A stretch of 64,000 bases of DNA, taken from assembly GCA_040269895.1 (NCBI GenBank), contig CP158568.1, positions 1,954,716 to 2,018,715 on the forward strand, read 5' to 3'. Numbering within the stretch: position 1 is the stretch's first letter; each line of letters starts with the position of its first letter. The notes beneath the pieces were generated by a model. That model saw only the letters and a program-made list of their open reading frames with translations. It was not told the DNA's origin and made no database searches. This document shows positions 43,859 through 52,596 of the stretch, one piece after another. This DNA is from Ancalomicrobiaceae bacterium S20. GTDB lineage: Bacteria; Pseudomonadota; Alphaproteobacteria; Rhizobiales; Ancalomicrobiaceae. The position numbers were made by a program, and so were the translations under genes.

Positions 43859-45069
43859 GACACCCGCCGCCCGACCCTGTAGACCTCGCGCACGACCGGA
43901 TGCGCCTCGACGAGCGCGACGCGGACGAGATCGGCGCGGCGGCCGACCGCGATGGCGCCGCGGTCGTTCAGGCCGACCGCACGGGCCGGATTGGCGGTCA
44001 CGGTGCGGATCGCGCCGGGCAGACCGCCCATGGCGGCGACGTCGGCGAGCCCGAAGGCGCCCTCGATGAGCGACACCGGCACATAGTCCGACGACAGGAT
44101 GTCGAGCACGCCGGCCTCGGCCAGTTCGCGGGCCGAGACGTTGCCGGAGTGCGAGCCGCCGCGCACCACGTTCGGCGCACCCATCAGGACGGCGAGCCCG
44201 GCCTCGTGGCTGGCGCGTGCCGCTTCCATCGTGGTCGGAAACTCCGCGATCGCCACACCGTCGGAGAGCGACTCCGCGACATGGTCGAGCGTGGTGTCGT
44301 CGTGGCTCGCCATGGCGATCGTGTGCTCGCGGGCGAGCGCGATCAGATTGCGGCGGTGCGCGATGCCGTACTGGGCGTTCAGCGCCTTGCGCTCGGCGAA
44401 ATAGGCGTCGAGTTCGGCCTCGGTGCGCGTCGAGCCCTTGCCGCGATAGTAGATGCGCAGCTTCTCCTCGTCGCGAAACTGGCGCTGGCCGGGCGTGTGG
44501 TCCATCAGCGACATGAGCCGGACGTCGAAGCGGGCGACATAGGCGCGCGCGGTCTCGACCACGTCGGTCGAGCAGATCTCGCAGCGCAGGTGCGTGTGGT
44601 GGTCGACGCGCAGCAGGCCCGTGGTGCGGGCGTTCTCGATCGCCTCGCCGAGCGCGAACAGGCCGGCGGCGACCGTCTGCGGATCGCGGTCGGCGCCGGC
44701 GCGCAGGCTGTCGAACACGGTGGTGATGCCGGCGGCGGCGATCTGCGCGTCATAGGCGAAGACGGCCGAGAACGGCTTCCAGAACACCTTCGGCCGCGGC
44801 TGATAATGCGGCTCGAGATGGTCGGTGTGCAGCTCGACCAGGCCGGGGATCAGCAGATCGTCGCCGAAATCGACCGCCGCCGGATCGATCCGATCCTCGT
44901 CGATACCGACGATCCGGCCGTTCTCGACATGGACGGTGCCGGCGACGACCCGGTCCTCCAGCACGATGCGGCGCGCGGCGATGGCGATCGAGGCAGACGC
45001 TTCGGCAGGAGCTCCGACCGAGGCGGTGCCACCCGCGGCAAAGTTCGGCGCGACGTCTAGGGCGTTCAT
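43855..45069 (-). CDS. phnM: RPnTP hydrolase (alpha-D-ribose 1-methylphosphonate 5-triphosphate diphosphatase)
   Basis: Removes pyrophosphate from ribose 1-methylphosphonate 5-triphosphate to give the C-P lyase substrate. The 404-residue amidohydrolase has [22 protein letters not shown] with the HxD/H metal ligands (about residues 73-94), [37 protein letters not shown] and [13 protein letters not shown], all PhnM-specific. The first 35 residues are a nonconserved Ala-rich lead. Starts within the stop of the upstream transferase gene and overlaps the MOSC start. Confidence 0.96.
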   Translation of the reverse strand: MNALDVAPNFAAGGTASVGAPAEASASIAIAARRIVLEDRVVAGTVHVENGRIVGIDEDRIDPAAVDFGDDLLIPGLVELHTDHLEPHYQPRPKVFWKPFSAVFAYDAQIAAAGITTVFDSLRAGADRDPQTVAAGLFALGEAIENARTTGLLRVDHHTHLRCEICSTDVVETARAYVARFDVRLMSLMDHTPGQRQFRDEEKLRIYYRGKGSTRTEAELDAYFAERKALNAQYGIAHRRNLIALAREHTIAMASHDDTTLDHVAESLSDGVAIAEFPTTMEAARASHEAGLAVLMGAPNVVRGGSHSGNVSARELAEAGVLDILSSDYVPVSLIEGAFGLADVAAMGGLPGAIRTVTANPARAVGLNDRGAIAVGRRADLVRVALVEAHPVVREVYRVGRRVS

Positions 45070-45713
45070 TCGTATCTCTCGAGAAAGGCTTCGACCGTGA
45101 GGTCGCGGAAGTCCGGTAGCGCGGCTTCGAGGCGTTCGTGCGGCCAGTTCCACCAGGCGAGGCGGGCATAGCGTTCGGCGAGATCGCGCGGCATGCGCCG
45201 GCGGATCTCCTTCGCCGGCACGCCGCCGACGATCGTATAGGGTTCGACGTCGCGGGTCACGACCGCGCCGGCCGCGATCACCGCCCCGTCGCCGACGGTG
45301 ACGCCCGACAGCACGACCGCGCCATGGCCGATCCAGACATCGTTGCCGATCACCGTGCGCGACGCGCGCCGCTCGGCGAAGAAGGCGCGGTCGCGCGCGG
45401 CGCCCGGCCAATAGTATTCCGGCGTGTAGGAGAGCCGGTGGATGGTCGGACGGTCGAGCGGATGGTTCGGCGGCCCGATCCGGCACGAGGCGGCGATGGC
45501 CGTGAAGCGGCCGATGTCGCAGTCCGCGACCATGCAGCCGTGCATCACGTAGGAATAGTCGCCGACGGTCGAATACTCGATGCGGACGCCGTCGGCGATC
45601 TCGACCCAGCGTCCGAGCGTCGTCTCGCGCATGCGCACATCCGCGCCGATCAGCCCCTCGGGCGGGATCGCGGGATGCGGGGCGGCGACGCGGACCTCGG
45701 ACGGGGCGTTCAT
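45066..45713 (-). CDS. Phosphonate-associated hexapeptide-repeat acyltransferase (copy 1)
   Basis: A 215-residue left-handed beta-helix protein of the chloramphenicol/xenobiotic acetyltransferase class (TIGR03308-like, known from phn operons). Motifs: [58 protein letters not shown] (about residues 35-92), then [54 protein letters not shown] (about 118-172) with repeated [V/I]G..... steps and the catalytic-type His near PPNHP. It overlaps phnL and phnM by 4 bp each, so it is an integral part of the operon. The substrate is unknown. A paralogue is encoded at 55272-55889. Confidence 0.9.
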   Translation of the reverse strand: MNAPSEVRVAAPHPAIPPEGLIGADVRMRETTLGRWVEIADGVRIEYSTVGDYSYVMHGCMVADCDIGRFTAIAASCRIGPPNHPLDRPTIHRLSYTPEYYWPGAARDRAFFAERRASRTVIGNDVWIGHGAVVLSGVTVGDGAVIAAGAVVTRDVEPYTIVGGVPAKEIRRRMPRDLAERYARLAWWNWPHERLEAALPDFRDLTVEAFLERYE

Positions 45714-46427
45714 GCGGCGGCCCCGGCGGCAAAGCCGGTCACATCGACGATCCGGTCGGCGACGCGCTCGCGGACGTCCTCGTCGTGGAAGATCGCCAGC
45801 ATGGCGACGCCGCGGCGCTTCTTCTCGTCGATCAGGTCGACGACGGCAGCGCGATTCTTCGCGTCGAGCGAGGCGGTCGGCTCGTCGAGCAGCAGCACCG
45901 CATGATCGGCGACGAAGCCGCGCGCGATGTTGACGCGCTGCTGTTCGCCGCCCGAGAAGGTCGCCGGCGGCAGGCCCCAGAGCCGTTCCGGCACATTGAG
46001 CCGGCCGAGCAGGTCGCGGGCGCGCGCCTCGGCCTCTTGCGGCCCGATGCCCTGGTCGCGCGCGGCCGAGGCGACGACCTCGAAGCGCGGAGACGCGCGG
46101 GATCACGCGCAGGAACTGGCTGACATAGCCGAGCGTGCGCCGGCGCAGGCGCACGATGCGGCGCGGCTCGGCGCTCGCGACATCGACCGGCTCGTCGCCG
46201 TCACGGACGAGGATGCGGCCGGTGTCGCAGCGGTAGTTGCCGTAGATCATCTTCAGGATCGACGATTTGCCCGCGCCCGACGGGCCGCCGAGCACCACGC
46301 ATTCGCCGCGCGCGACCTGAAGTTCGACATTCGCCACCACCGGCAGGTGCTTGGAGCCCTGCAGATGCATCACGAAAGTCTTGGAGACGCCGTCGAGGCT
46401 GATCATCGCGGTCATGCCGGGCCCCAT
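45710..46427 (-). pseudogene. phnL: C-P lyase ABC-type protein PhnL with a 1-bp frameshift
   Basis: PhnL is an ABC ATPase-like subunit needed for C-P lyase. The first frame gives [60 protein letters not shown] (Walker A) through [17 protein letters not shown]. The expected rest ([11 protein letters not shown]..., [65 protein letters not shown]) is in another frame that runs to 45710. One extra base near 46083-46084 (CTTCGAG where CTCGAG is expected in gene sense) explains the break. The start at 46427 overlaps the phnK stop (TGATG); 46415 is an alternative. Signature and Walker B are intact, so an assembly error is likely. Confidence 0.88.
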
Positions 46428-47263
46428 CAGGCGAGAACGGAGGAAACGAGGAGCTGGGTGTAGGGCTCGCGCGGGTCGTCGAGCACCTGGTCGGTCAGAC
46501 CGGCCTCGATCACCCGGCCCTGGCGCATGACCATGATCCGGTGCGACAAGAGCCGCGCAACCGCGAGATCGTGCGTAACGATCACGACCGCGAGGCCGAG
46601 ATCGGCGACGAGGCCGCGCAACAGGTCGAGCAGACGCGCCTGCACCGACACGTCGAGGCCGCCGGTCGGCTCGTCCATGAACACGAGCCGCGGCTTGGTA
46701 ACCAGATTGCGCGCGATCTGCAGCCGCTGGCGCATGCCGCCGGAGAAGGTGCGCGGCGTATCGTCGATACGGCCGGCCTCGATCTCGACACGGCCGAGCC
46801 AGTCGATCGCGGTGTCGCGGATGTCGCCGTAGTGGCGCTCGCCGACCGCCATCAGCCGCTCGCCGACATTGCCGCCGGCCGAGACGCCCATGCGCAGGCC
46901 CTCGCGCGCGTCCTGGTGCACGAAGCCCCAGTCGGTGCGCATGAGCAGGCGGCGCTCGGCCTCGTTGAGCAGGTAGACGTCGCGCATCACGCCGTCGCGC
47001 ATGCGGTATTCGACGCGGCCGGCGCTCGGTTCCAGCCGCGTCGACAGCACCGACAGGAGCGTCGACTTGCCGGAGCCGGACTCGCCGACGATCGCCAGCA
47101 CTTCGCCGGCGTAGAGATCGAACGAGACGTCCGTGCAGCCGATCCGCGCGCCGTAGCGCTTGGTGACGCCGCGCGCGGAGAGCAGCGGCCGGTCGTCGGC
47201 GAGGTAGTCGAGGCCGGCGGATCCGGCGTTCGCCCCGGCGTTCGCGTTGGCTCGTCCGCTCAT
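46427..47263 (-). CDS. phnK: C-P lyase ABC-type ATPase PhnK
   Basis: PhnK binds the PhnGHIJ core and couples ATP hydrolysis to the C-P lyase reaction. The 278-residue product has Walker [28 protein letters not shown] (about residue 60), the Q-loop [22 protein letters not shown], signature [16 protein letters not shown], Walker [17 protein letters not shown] and the H-loop [13 protein letters not shown], matching PhnK. An Ala/Asn-rich 17-residue lead ([12 protein letters not shown]) is unusual. Overlaps phnJ by 4 bp and phnL by 1 bp. Confidence 0.97.
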   Translation of the reverse strand: MSGRANANAGANAGSAGLDYLADDRPLLSARGVTKRYGARIGCTDVSFDLYAGEVLAIVGESGSGKSTLLSVLSTRLEPSAGRVEYRMRDGVMRDVYLLNEAERRLLMRTDWGFVHQDAREGLRMGVSAGGNVGERLMAVGERHYGDIRDTAIDWLGRVEIEAGRIDDTPRTFSGGMRQRLQIARNLVTKPRLVFMDEPTGGLDVSVQARLLDLLRGLVADLGLAVVIVTHDLAVARLLSHRIMVMRQGRVIEAGLTDQVLDDPREPYTQLLVSSVLA

Positions 47264-48162
47264 TCCGCCCTCCCCGCATCGCTCGCGCCATAGCCTTCCG
47301 GCGGTGCCATCTCGCCGCGGTGGCCCGCGGCCCGGCGGGTTTCGCAGAAGTCCGTGTCCGAGCAGACGAACATGCGCCCGCCGCGGTCGTCGAGCACCAC
47401 TTCGTCGAGATAGACGCCATCCGCGCCGCAGAGCGCGCAGGGCTTATCGAACTTGTTGACCTCGAAAGGATGGTCGTCGAAGTCGAGGCTGACCACCTGC
47501 GTGTAGGGCGGCACGGCGTAGATGCGCTTCTCGCGGCCGGCGCCGAAGAGCTGCAGCGCCGGGCTCATGTCCATCTTCGGATTGTCGAACTTCGGCGTCG
47601 GCGACGGATCCATCAGATAGCGGCCGGCGACCGTCACCGGATAGGCGTAGGTCGTCGCGATATGGCCGTGGCGCGCAATGTCCTCATAGAGCTTCACATG
47701 CATGAGGCCGTATTCGGCCAGCGCATGCATCTTGCGCGTCTCGGTTTCGCGCGGCTCGAGAAAGCGCAGCGGCTCGGGGATCGGCACCTGGTAGACCAGC
47801 ACCTGGCCCTCGGCGAGCGGTTCCTCGGGGATCCGGTGCCGGGTCTGGATCACGGTCGCTTCCGTTGTGCGCGTCGTGGTCGCGACCCCGGCGGTCTTGA
47901 CGAAGAACTTCCGGATCGACACCGCATTGGTGGTGTCGTCGGAGCCCTGGTCGATCACCTTCAGCGTGTCGTCCCGGCCCAGGATCGAGGCGGTGACCTG
48001 CACGCCGCCGGTGCCCCAGCCGTAGGGCATCGGCATCTCGCGGCTGGCGAAGGGGACCTGATAGCCGGGCACCGCGATCGCCTTCAGGATCGCGCGGCGG
48101 ATCATCCGCTTGGTCTGCTCGTCGAGGTAGGCGAAATTGTATGCGGACGTCTCGGCGTTCAT
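47260..48162 (-). CDS. phnJ: Alpha-D-ribose 1-methylphosphonate 5-phosphate C-P lyase
   Basis: Radical-SAM enzyme that cleaves the C-P bond, releasing methane or another alkane and ribose cyclic phosphate. The 300-residue product has the PhnJ sequence throughout ([46 protein letters not shown]) and the catalytic Cys set: C242, C245 and C267 (CALC...MFVC) as 4Fe-4S ligands and C273 (DFC) at the position of the thiyl-radical Cys, one residue offset from the E. coli numbering I recall. Length and residues look fully functional. Overlaps phnI and phnK by 4 bp. Confidence 0.98.
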   Translation of the reverse strand: MNAETSAYNFAYLDEQTKRMIRRAILKAIAVPGYQVPFASREMPMPYGWGTGGVQVTASILGRDDTLKVIDQGSDDTTNAVSIRKFFVKTAGVATTTRTTEATVIQTRHRIPEEPLAEGQVLVYQVPIPEPLRFLEPRETETRKMHALAEYGLMHVKLYEDIARHGHIATTYAYPVTVAGRYLMDPSPTPKFDNPKMDMSPALQLFGAGREKRIYAVPPYTQVVSLDFDDHPFEVNKFDKPCALCGADGVYLDEVVLDDRGGRMFVCSDTDFCETRRAAGHRGEMAPPEGYGASDAGRAE

Positions 48163-49262
48163 TCCGCGGCCTCCTGTTCCCCGGCCGCGGCGTAGCGTTC
48201 GGCGTGTTCCTTGCGCATCTGACGGACGAGGCCGAGCTCGGCCTGGAAGTCGACGTAATGCGGCAGCTTCAGGTGCTCGACGAAGCCGGTCGCCTGGACG
48301 TTGTCGGCGTGGGAGAGCACGAATTCCTGGTCCTGCGCCGGCGCGCCGGTCTCCTCGCCGAGCTCTTCGGCGCGCAGCGCTCGGTCGACCAGCGCCATCG
48401 ACATGGCCTTGCGCTCGAGCTGGCCGAACACGAGGCCGTAGCCGCGCGTGAACTGCGGCGGCACGGTCGCGGAGCCCTGGAACTGGTTGACCATCTCGCA
48501 TTCGGTGACGCGGACGCGGCCGAGCGGGACCGAAAAGCCCAGTTCCTCGGCGAAGAATTCGACCTCGACGTCGCCGATGCGGATCTCGCCGGCGAAAGCG
48601 TGGGTGCGGCCGTAGCCGCGCTGGGTCGAATAGCCGAGGGAGAGCAGGAAGCCCTCGTCGCCGCGCGCCAGCGTCTGCAGGCGCAGGTCGCGGCCGGCGG
48701 GGAAGCTGATCGGCTCGCGGGTGATGTCGCCGGGCTCGGCGCCGCCCTCCATGGCCGGATTGCGCTCGATCAGACCCTCGCAGTCGAGCAGGCTGGTCAC
48801 ATGCGGCGCCGGGTCGAGCGGCGCCGCGGCGACGGCGGGCGCGGCCGGCGCTCCGGCCTCCGCGAGGTCGAAGTCGATCAGGCGATGGGTGTAGTCGAAG
48901 GTGGGCCCGAGCACCTGTCCGCCGGGCAGATCCTTGTAGGTCGCCGAGACGCGGCGGATCACGTCCATCGCATCAGTGTCGATCGGCACGGTGTAGCCGA
49001 AGCGCGGCAGCGTCGTGCGATAGGCGCGGACCAGAAACACCGCCTCGATCATGTCGCCGCGCGCCTGCTTGATGGCGAGGCTGGCGATCTCGGGATCGTA
49101 GAGCGAACCCTCGGCCATCACCCGATCGGTGGCGAGCGTCAGCTGCTCCCGGATCTGCTCCGGCGTGATTTCGGGGACGGCCGGATCGCCGCGCCTTTCA
49201 TGGCCGAGCAGCCGGTGGGCATTGTCGATGGCCTTCTCGCCACCCTTCACCGCGACATACAT
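48159..49262 (-). CDS. phnI: C-P lyase core subunit PhnI
   Basis: PhnI is the nucleosidase subunit that, with PhnG, H and L, swaps adenine of ATP for the phosphonate. The 367-residue product begins MYVAVKGGEKAIDNAHRLLGHERRGDPAVPEIT and contains SLYDPEIASLAIKQARGDMIEAVFLVRAYRTTLPRFGY and LLDCEGLIERNPAMEGGAEPGDITREPISFPAGRDLRLQTLARGDEGFLLSLGYSTQRGYGRTHAFAGEIR, characteristic of PhnI. Ends in an ATGA overlap with phnJ; starts 9 bp after the phnH stop. Confidence 0.98.
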   Translation of the reverse strand: MYVAVKGGEKAIDNAHRLLGHERRGDPAVPEITPEQIREQLTLATDRVMAEGSLYDPEIASLAIKQARGDMIEAVFLVRAYRTTLPRFGYTVPIDTDAMDVIRRVSATYKDLPGGQVLGPTFDYTHRLIDFDLAEAGAPAAPAVAAAPLDPAPHVTSLLDCEGLIERNPAMEGGAEPGDITREPISFPAGRDLRLQTLARGDEGFLLSLGYSTQRGYGRTHAFAGEIRIGDVEVEFFAEELGFSVPLGRVRVTECEMVNQFQGSATVPPQFTRGYGLVFGQLERKAMSMALVDRALRAEELGEETGAPAQDQEFVLSHADNVQATGFVEHLKLPHYVDFQAELGLVRQMRKEHAERYAAAGEQEAAE

Positions 49263-49271
49263 GACTGATCC

Positions 49272-49874
49272 TCAGACGGTGATCCGCGTCGAGCGCGGCA
49301 GGGCGGCGATCCGCGTGCCGCAGACGAAGTAGACGTCGATGCCGCGCGGGAACAGCTCGTGATTGATCGTCAGTGCCTCGACCAGCTCGGCGGTCTGCGG
49401 CGTGATCGCGAGCCGCGCCTCGCCCTTGATGCCGGGGCCGGCAAGACGCCAGCCCTCGCCGGCCTCGAGCCGCTCGACCTGGATGATCACCGTGGTCGAG
49501 CGATCCGGATATTCGAGCGAGCCTTCGGCGAAGCCGTGCTTGCGGGTCAGACCGGCCGGGCCGGTCAACACCGCGAAGCCGGCCTTCGAGCGATCGTCCG
49601 TCACCGGCGCACCGGTCTGGAAGCGCAGGAAGCCGCTCGGGCCCTCGGCGGCGCGGATCGCCGGATCGAGCCAGATCGGCGTCTCGTAGTCGGCGAGCGC
49701 CAAGAGCAGCGCGGCGGTGCCGGCCATCAGCGGCGCCGGCGGCGCGACGTCGGCGCCGAGCGTGCGGATCGTGCCGGGCTCGGCCAGCGCGCGCATCGCA
49801 CAGCGGAACGTCGCCTGCGCATCGTGCACGGGATCGCGGAAGCCGCTCTCGCGGGCATCTCGTTCATGTCTCAC
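49272..49874 (-). CDS. phnH: C-P lyase core subunit PhnH
   Basis: PhnH is a PLP-transferase-fold subunit, without PLP, of the PhnGHIJ core. The frame starting at GTG 49874 gives 200 residues with GFRDPVHDAQATFRCAMRALAEPGTIRTL (about 11-39), LADYETPIWLDPAIR and INHELFPRGIDVYFVCGTRIAALPRSTRI. The start is suspicious: GAGGAG sits only about 1 nt before the GTG but is ideally placed, 6 nt, before an out-of-frame ATG at 49867 (MNEMP...). One missing base near 49856 would join that ATG to the PhnH frame. The body of the protein is intact either way. Confidence 0.93.
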   Translation of the reverse strand: MRHERDARESGFRDPVHDAQATFRCAMRALAEPGTIRTLGADVAPPAPLMAGTAALLLALADYETPIWLDPAIRAAEGPSGFLRFQTGAPVTDDRSKAGFAVLTGPAGLTRKHGFAEGSLEYPDRSTTVIIQVERLEAGEGWRLAGPGIKGEARLAITPQTAELVEALTINHELFPRGIDVYFVCGTRIAALPRSTRITV

Positions 49875-50017
49875 TCCTCGGCCGGCGCGTCTCGACGACG
49901 GGCGGCGTCAGGATCGAAGGCATCCAGAGCAGGTTCCGATCCGGCCGGTTCGGCCTGACCGAGGAGACCGTGCTCCACTGAAGAACCCGGGCGGCGGGGC
50001 TCGGGCCGAAACGGCCG

Positions 50018-50480
50018 TCAGTCCTCGCCGCGGACCATCGTGAAGAAATCGACGCGGGTCGCGGCGGCGCCGCGAGGCCGCTTCCCGTTCGGCCGTAAGC
50101 CGCGCCTCGACCGGGCCGATCAGATCGGCCTCGATCGCCGCGCGGGTCTCCGCGTCCTGCCAGAGCGCATCGGCGATCGCCGCGAGCCGCGCGGCGGCCG
50201 TGTCGCGGCCCAGGCGATAGGCGTGGCCGGTGGTGCCGGTCGCGATGCGGACCGAGGCGCGCGCCACGGTCGCCTCGCCGAGATTGAACGGGCCGCCGTC
50301 GCCGCCGACGCGGCCGCGGACCATGACGAGGCCGGCTTCGGGCCGGCGCAGGTCGACCGCTTCGGCGGCCGCCGCATGACGCGTCACCGCGAGCTCGAGC
50401 TCGGCAGGGGCCGCCTCCGCAAAGGCGGCGAGCGCCCGGCGGCGCGCCTCGGCGCCGGCATCGGTTCGGGTATCGACCAT
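50018..50480 (-). pseudogene. phnG: C-P lyase core subunit PhnG with a frameshift near the 3' end
   Basis: The frame from ATG 50480 encodes most of PhnG: RRRALAAFAEAAPAELELAVTR, VDLRRPEAGLVMVRGRVGGDGGPFNLGEATVARASVRIATGTTGHAYRLGRD (about residues 45-97) and ALWQDAETRAAIEADLIGPVEARLTAERE. The conserved family C-terminus AAATRVDFFTMVRGED lies in another frame and stops at 50018. One extra base near 50072, in a GCGGCG-rich tract, restores a protein of about 153 residues. Uncorrected, the frame runs on to 49908 with non-PhnG sequence. First gene of the phnG-M transcript, behind a Pho box. Confidence 0.88.
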
Positions 50481-50591
50481 TGAGGACAAGGCCTTCCTTC
50501 GCAGCGGGAGCGGGCGCAGGCGAGAGCGGGTGGCGGGCCTTGCGGCCGCACCCTGCCCTCGGATCAGTCGCCGGTTCTGTGGGCCGAAGCC

Positions 50592-50609
50592 GTGACCGTA
50601 TGATGACGC
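50592..50609 (-). promoter_or_regulatory. Candidate Pho box upstream of phnG
   Basis: On the minus strand GCGTCAT-CATA-CGGTCAC: two 7-mers 11 bp apart, each 5/7 to the CTGTCAT half-site of PhoB. It lies 112 bp before the phnG start in the 168-bp gap between phnE and phnG. This supports phosphate-starvation control, as known for phn operons; the PhoB gene itself is not in the window. Confidence 0.55.
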
Positions 50610-50648
50610 GCGCCAGAGCACGGTGAAAGCACGCTTTTCAGGTGCATT

Positions 50649-51512
50649 TCAGACCGGCGTGGCGGCGCGGCCGATGATGGCGAATCGCAGCTTGCTCGAC
50701 ACGAAATCGATGCCGGCGACGGCGATCAGCACCAGGATGATCAGGAACGACACCTGCTGCCATTCGAGCGTGCGGATCGCCTCGGAGAGATGCAGGCCGA
50801 TGCCGCCCGCGCCGACGATGCCGATGATGGTCGCGGAGCGCGTGTTCGATTCGATCTGGTAGAGCACCTGGCTCAGCATGACCGGCAGGATCTGCGGGAT
50901 GATGCCGAAGCGCACTGCGTGCAGGCCCGAGCCGCCCGAAGCGACGATGCCCTCGACCGGCTTCTTGTCGGCGACCTCGATGGCCTCGGAGAACAGTTTG
51001 CCGAACAGGCCGAAGTCCGAGCAGATGATCGCCAGAACGCCCGCGAAGGGGCCGAGGCCGACGACGTTGATCCAGATCAGCGCCCAGATCAGCTTGTCGA
51101 CCGCGCGCAGGCTGTCGAGGCCGCGGCGGAGCAGGAAGTGGACGATGCGCTGCGGGATCACGTTGGCGGCAGCGAGCACGCCGAAGGGGAAGGCCAGGAG
51201 CGCGGCGCCCAACGTGCCGAGGATCGCGATCGCGACCGTCTCCACCATCGAGTGGAGATAGAGCATGAGCTTCGCCCAGGTGCCCCACTCCGGCGGCACC
51301 ATGAGGATCGCGAATTCGCCGAGCCGCGAGAGGCCGCGCAGCATGGCGGCCGGCGAGAATTCGAGCGCCCACAGCCCGTAGCAGAACAGGCCGACGACCG
51401 CGGCGACGACGCCGAGCCGCGTCCCACGGGCGACCGGGTCGACGCGGAACACCTCCGGATGGCGCGCGACGATGCCGGCGCGGTCGAGGTCGGCGAAGAT
51501 GGCGCGGCTCAT
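50649..51512 (-). CDS. phnE: Phosphonate ABC transporter permease PhnE (second copy)
   Basis: A 287-residue inner-membrane permease with about six helices and the PhnE pattern: LMLYLHSMVETVAIAILGTLGAALLAFPFGVLAAANVIPQ, LDSLRAVDKLIWALIWINVVGLGPFAGVLAI, SEAIEVADKKPVEGIVASGGSGLHAVRFGIIPQILPVMLSQVLYQIESNTRSATIIGIVGAGGIG (EAA-type coupling loop). Its start overlaps the stop of the first phnE by one base (TGATG). Two tandem phnE genes, presumably a heterodimer, are common in rhizobia. Confidence 0.96.
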   Translation of the reverse strand: MSRAIFADLDRAGIVARHPEVFRVDPVARGTRLGVVAAVVGLFCYGLWALEFSPAAMLRGLSRLGEFAILMVPPEWGTWAKLMLYLHSMVETVAIAILGTLGAALLAFPFGVLAAANVIPQRIVHFLLRRGLDSLRAVDKLIWALIWINVVGLGPFAGVLAIICSDFGLFGKLFSEAIEVADKKPVEGIVASGGSGLHAVRFGIIPQILPVMLSQVLYQIESNTRSATIIGIVGAGGIGLHLSEAIRTLEWQQVSFLIILVLIAVAGIDFVSSKLRFAIIGRAATPV

Positions 51513-52447
51513 CAGCGGAACTCCCGGCCGATCAGGACGTGACGGAGCCGCTCGGTCAGGAAGTCGATGATCATCACGGTGACGATGATCATGACCAGGA
51601 TCGCGCTCACGTCGGAATAGTAGAACTTGCGCACGGCCTCGAGCAGGTCCTGGCCGATGCCGCCGGCGCCGACGAAGCCCATGATCCCGGCCTCGCGGAC
51701 GTTGATCTCGAAGCGCAGCAGCGTGTAGCTGGTGAAGTTCGACAGGATCTGGGGCAGCACCGCGAAGCGGACGATTTGCACGAAGCCGGCACCGGCGGAG
51801 GTGAGGCCTTCGACCGGTTTCAGGTCGATGTTCTCCACCACTTCGGCGAAGAGCTTGCCGAGCGCGCCCATGGTGTGGATCGCCAGCGCCAGCACGCCGG
51901 GGATCGGGCCGAGCCCGAAGGCGACCACGAAGATCAGCGCGAAGACGATCTCCGGCACCGTGCGGGAAACCTCGAGGAAGCGCTTGGCGCCGGCGCGGAT
52001 CCAGGGCGACGAGACGAGGTTGCTCGCGGCCAGGAACGACAGCACGAAGGCGCCGAGCGCGCCGAGGATCGTGCCGACATAGGCGATCAGCAGCGTCTCG
52101 CCGAGCAGGCGCAGCCAGCGTTTCCAGCCCCAGAACCATTCGGCGAAATCGGCCGGCAGGCTCGACCAGTGCAGGGTCGGAGCGATGTCGACGATGTACT
52201 TGGTGAAGCGGCTGAAATTGGCGAAGAACTTCGACAGGTCGATCTCGGCGAAATAGCCGGAGACCAGGAGCACGGCGAAGAGGATCGCGGCACCGGACAG
52301 CGTGCGGCGGCGGCGGGCGGCGGTGGCGTCCCGATAGTCCCGTTCGAGGCGCGCGCGGGTCGCGGGGTCCAGACCGGGAAGCGTCGGCCCGGAGAGAGCG
52401 GGTCCAGCAGGCGCGGGTCCGGGAAGCGTCGTCGTCGCCATGGCCAT
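51512..52447 (-). CDS. phnE: Phosphonate ABC transporter permease PhnE (first copy)
   Basis: A 311-residue permease with a long Pro/Arg-rich cytoplasmic N-terminus (about 45 residues), then helices and the PhnE motifs LRLLGETLLIAYVGTILGALGAFVLSFLAASN, SRTVPEIVFALIFVVAFGLGPIPGVLALAIHTMGALGKLFAEVVENIDLKPVEGLTSAGAGFVQIVRFAVLPQILSNF and GIMGFVGAGGIGQDLLEA. It follows phnD after 149 bp in which no gene is seen. ATG 52447 or 52441 may be the start. Confidence 0.96.
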   Translation of the reverse strand: MAMATTTLPGPAPAGPALSGPTLPGLDPATRARLERDYRDATAARRRRTLSGAAILFAVLLVSGYFAEIDLSKFFANFSRFTKYIVDIAPTLHWSSLPADFAEWFWGWKRWLRLLGETLLIAYVGTILGALGAFVLSFLAASNLVSSPWIRAGAKRFLEVSRTVPEIVFALIFVVAFGLGPIPGVLALAIHTMGALGKLFAEVVENIDLKPVEGLTSAGAGFVQIVRFAVLPQILSNFTSYTLLRFEINVREAGIMGFVGAGGIGQDLLEAVRKFYYSDVSAILVMIIVTVMIIDFLTERLRHVLIGREFR

Positions 52448-52596
52448 CCGTCAGGATTGCGGGAAGGAAAAGGGCTTACGGACCAGAGACTTGCGAAAAT
52501 CTGCGGGATGCCGGCTCGCCGACACCCCGCACCTGTCACCAATCCATGCTCAAACAGGTGTCCGGCGCCCCCAAGACCGCCGGGCATTTCACGCGA

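Noticed and set aside
49871-49978. A 35-codon frame between phnG and phnH (GTG start at 49978)
   Set aside because: It has no clear ribosome site or family resemblance and lies in a region where frames are suspect because of nearby indels.
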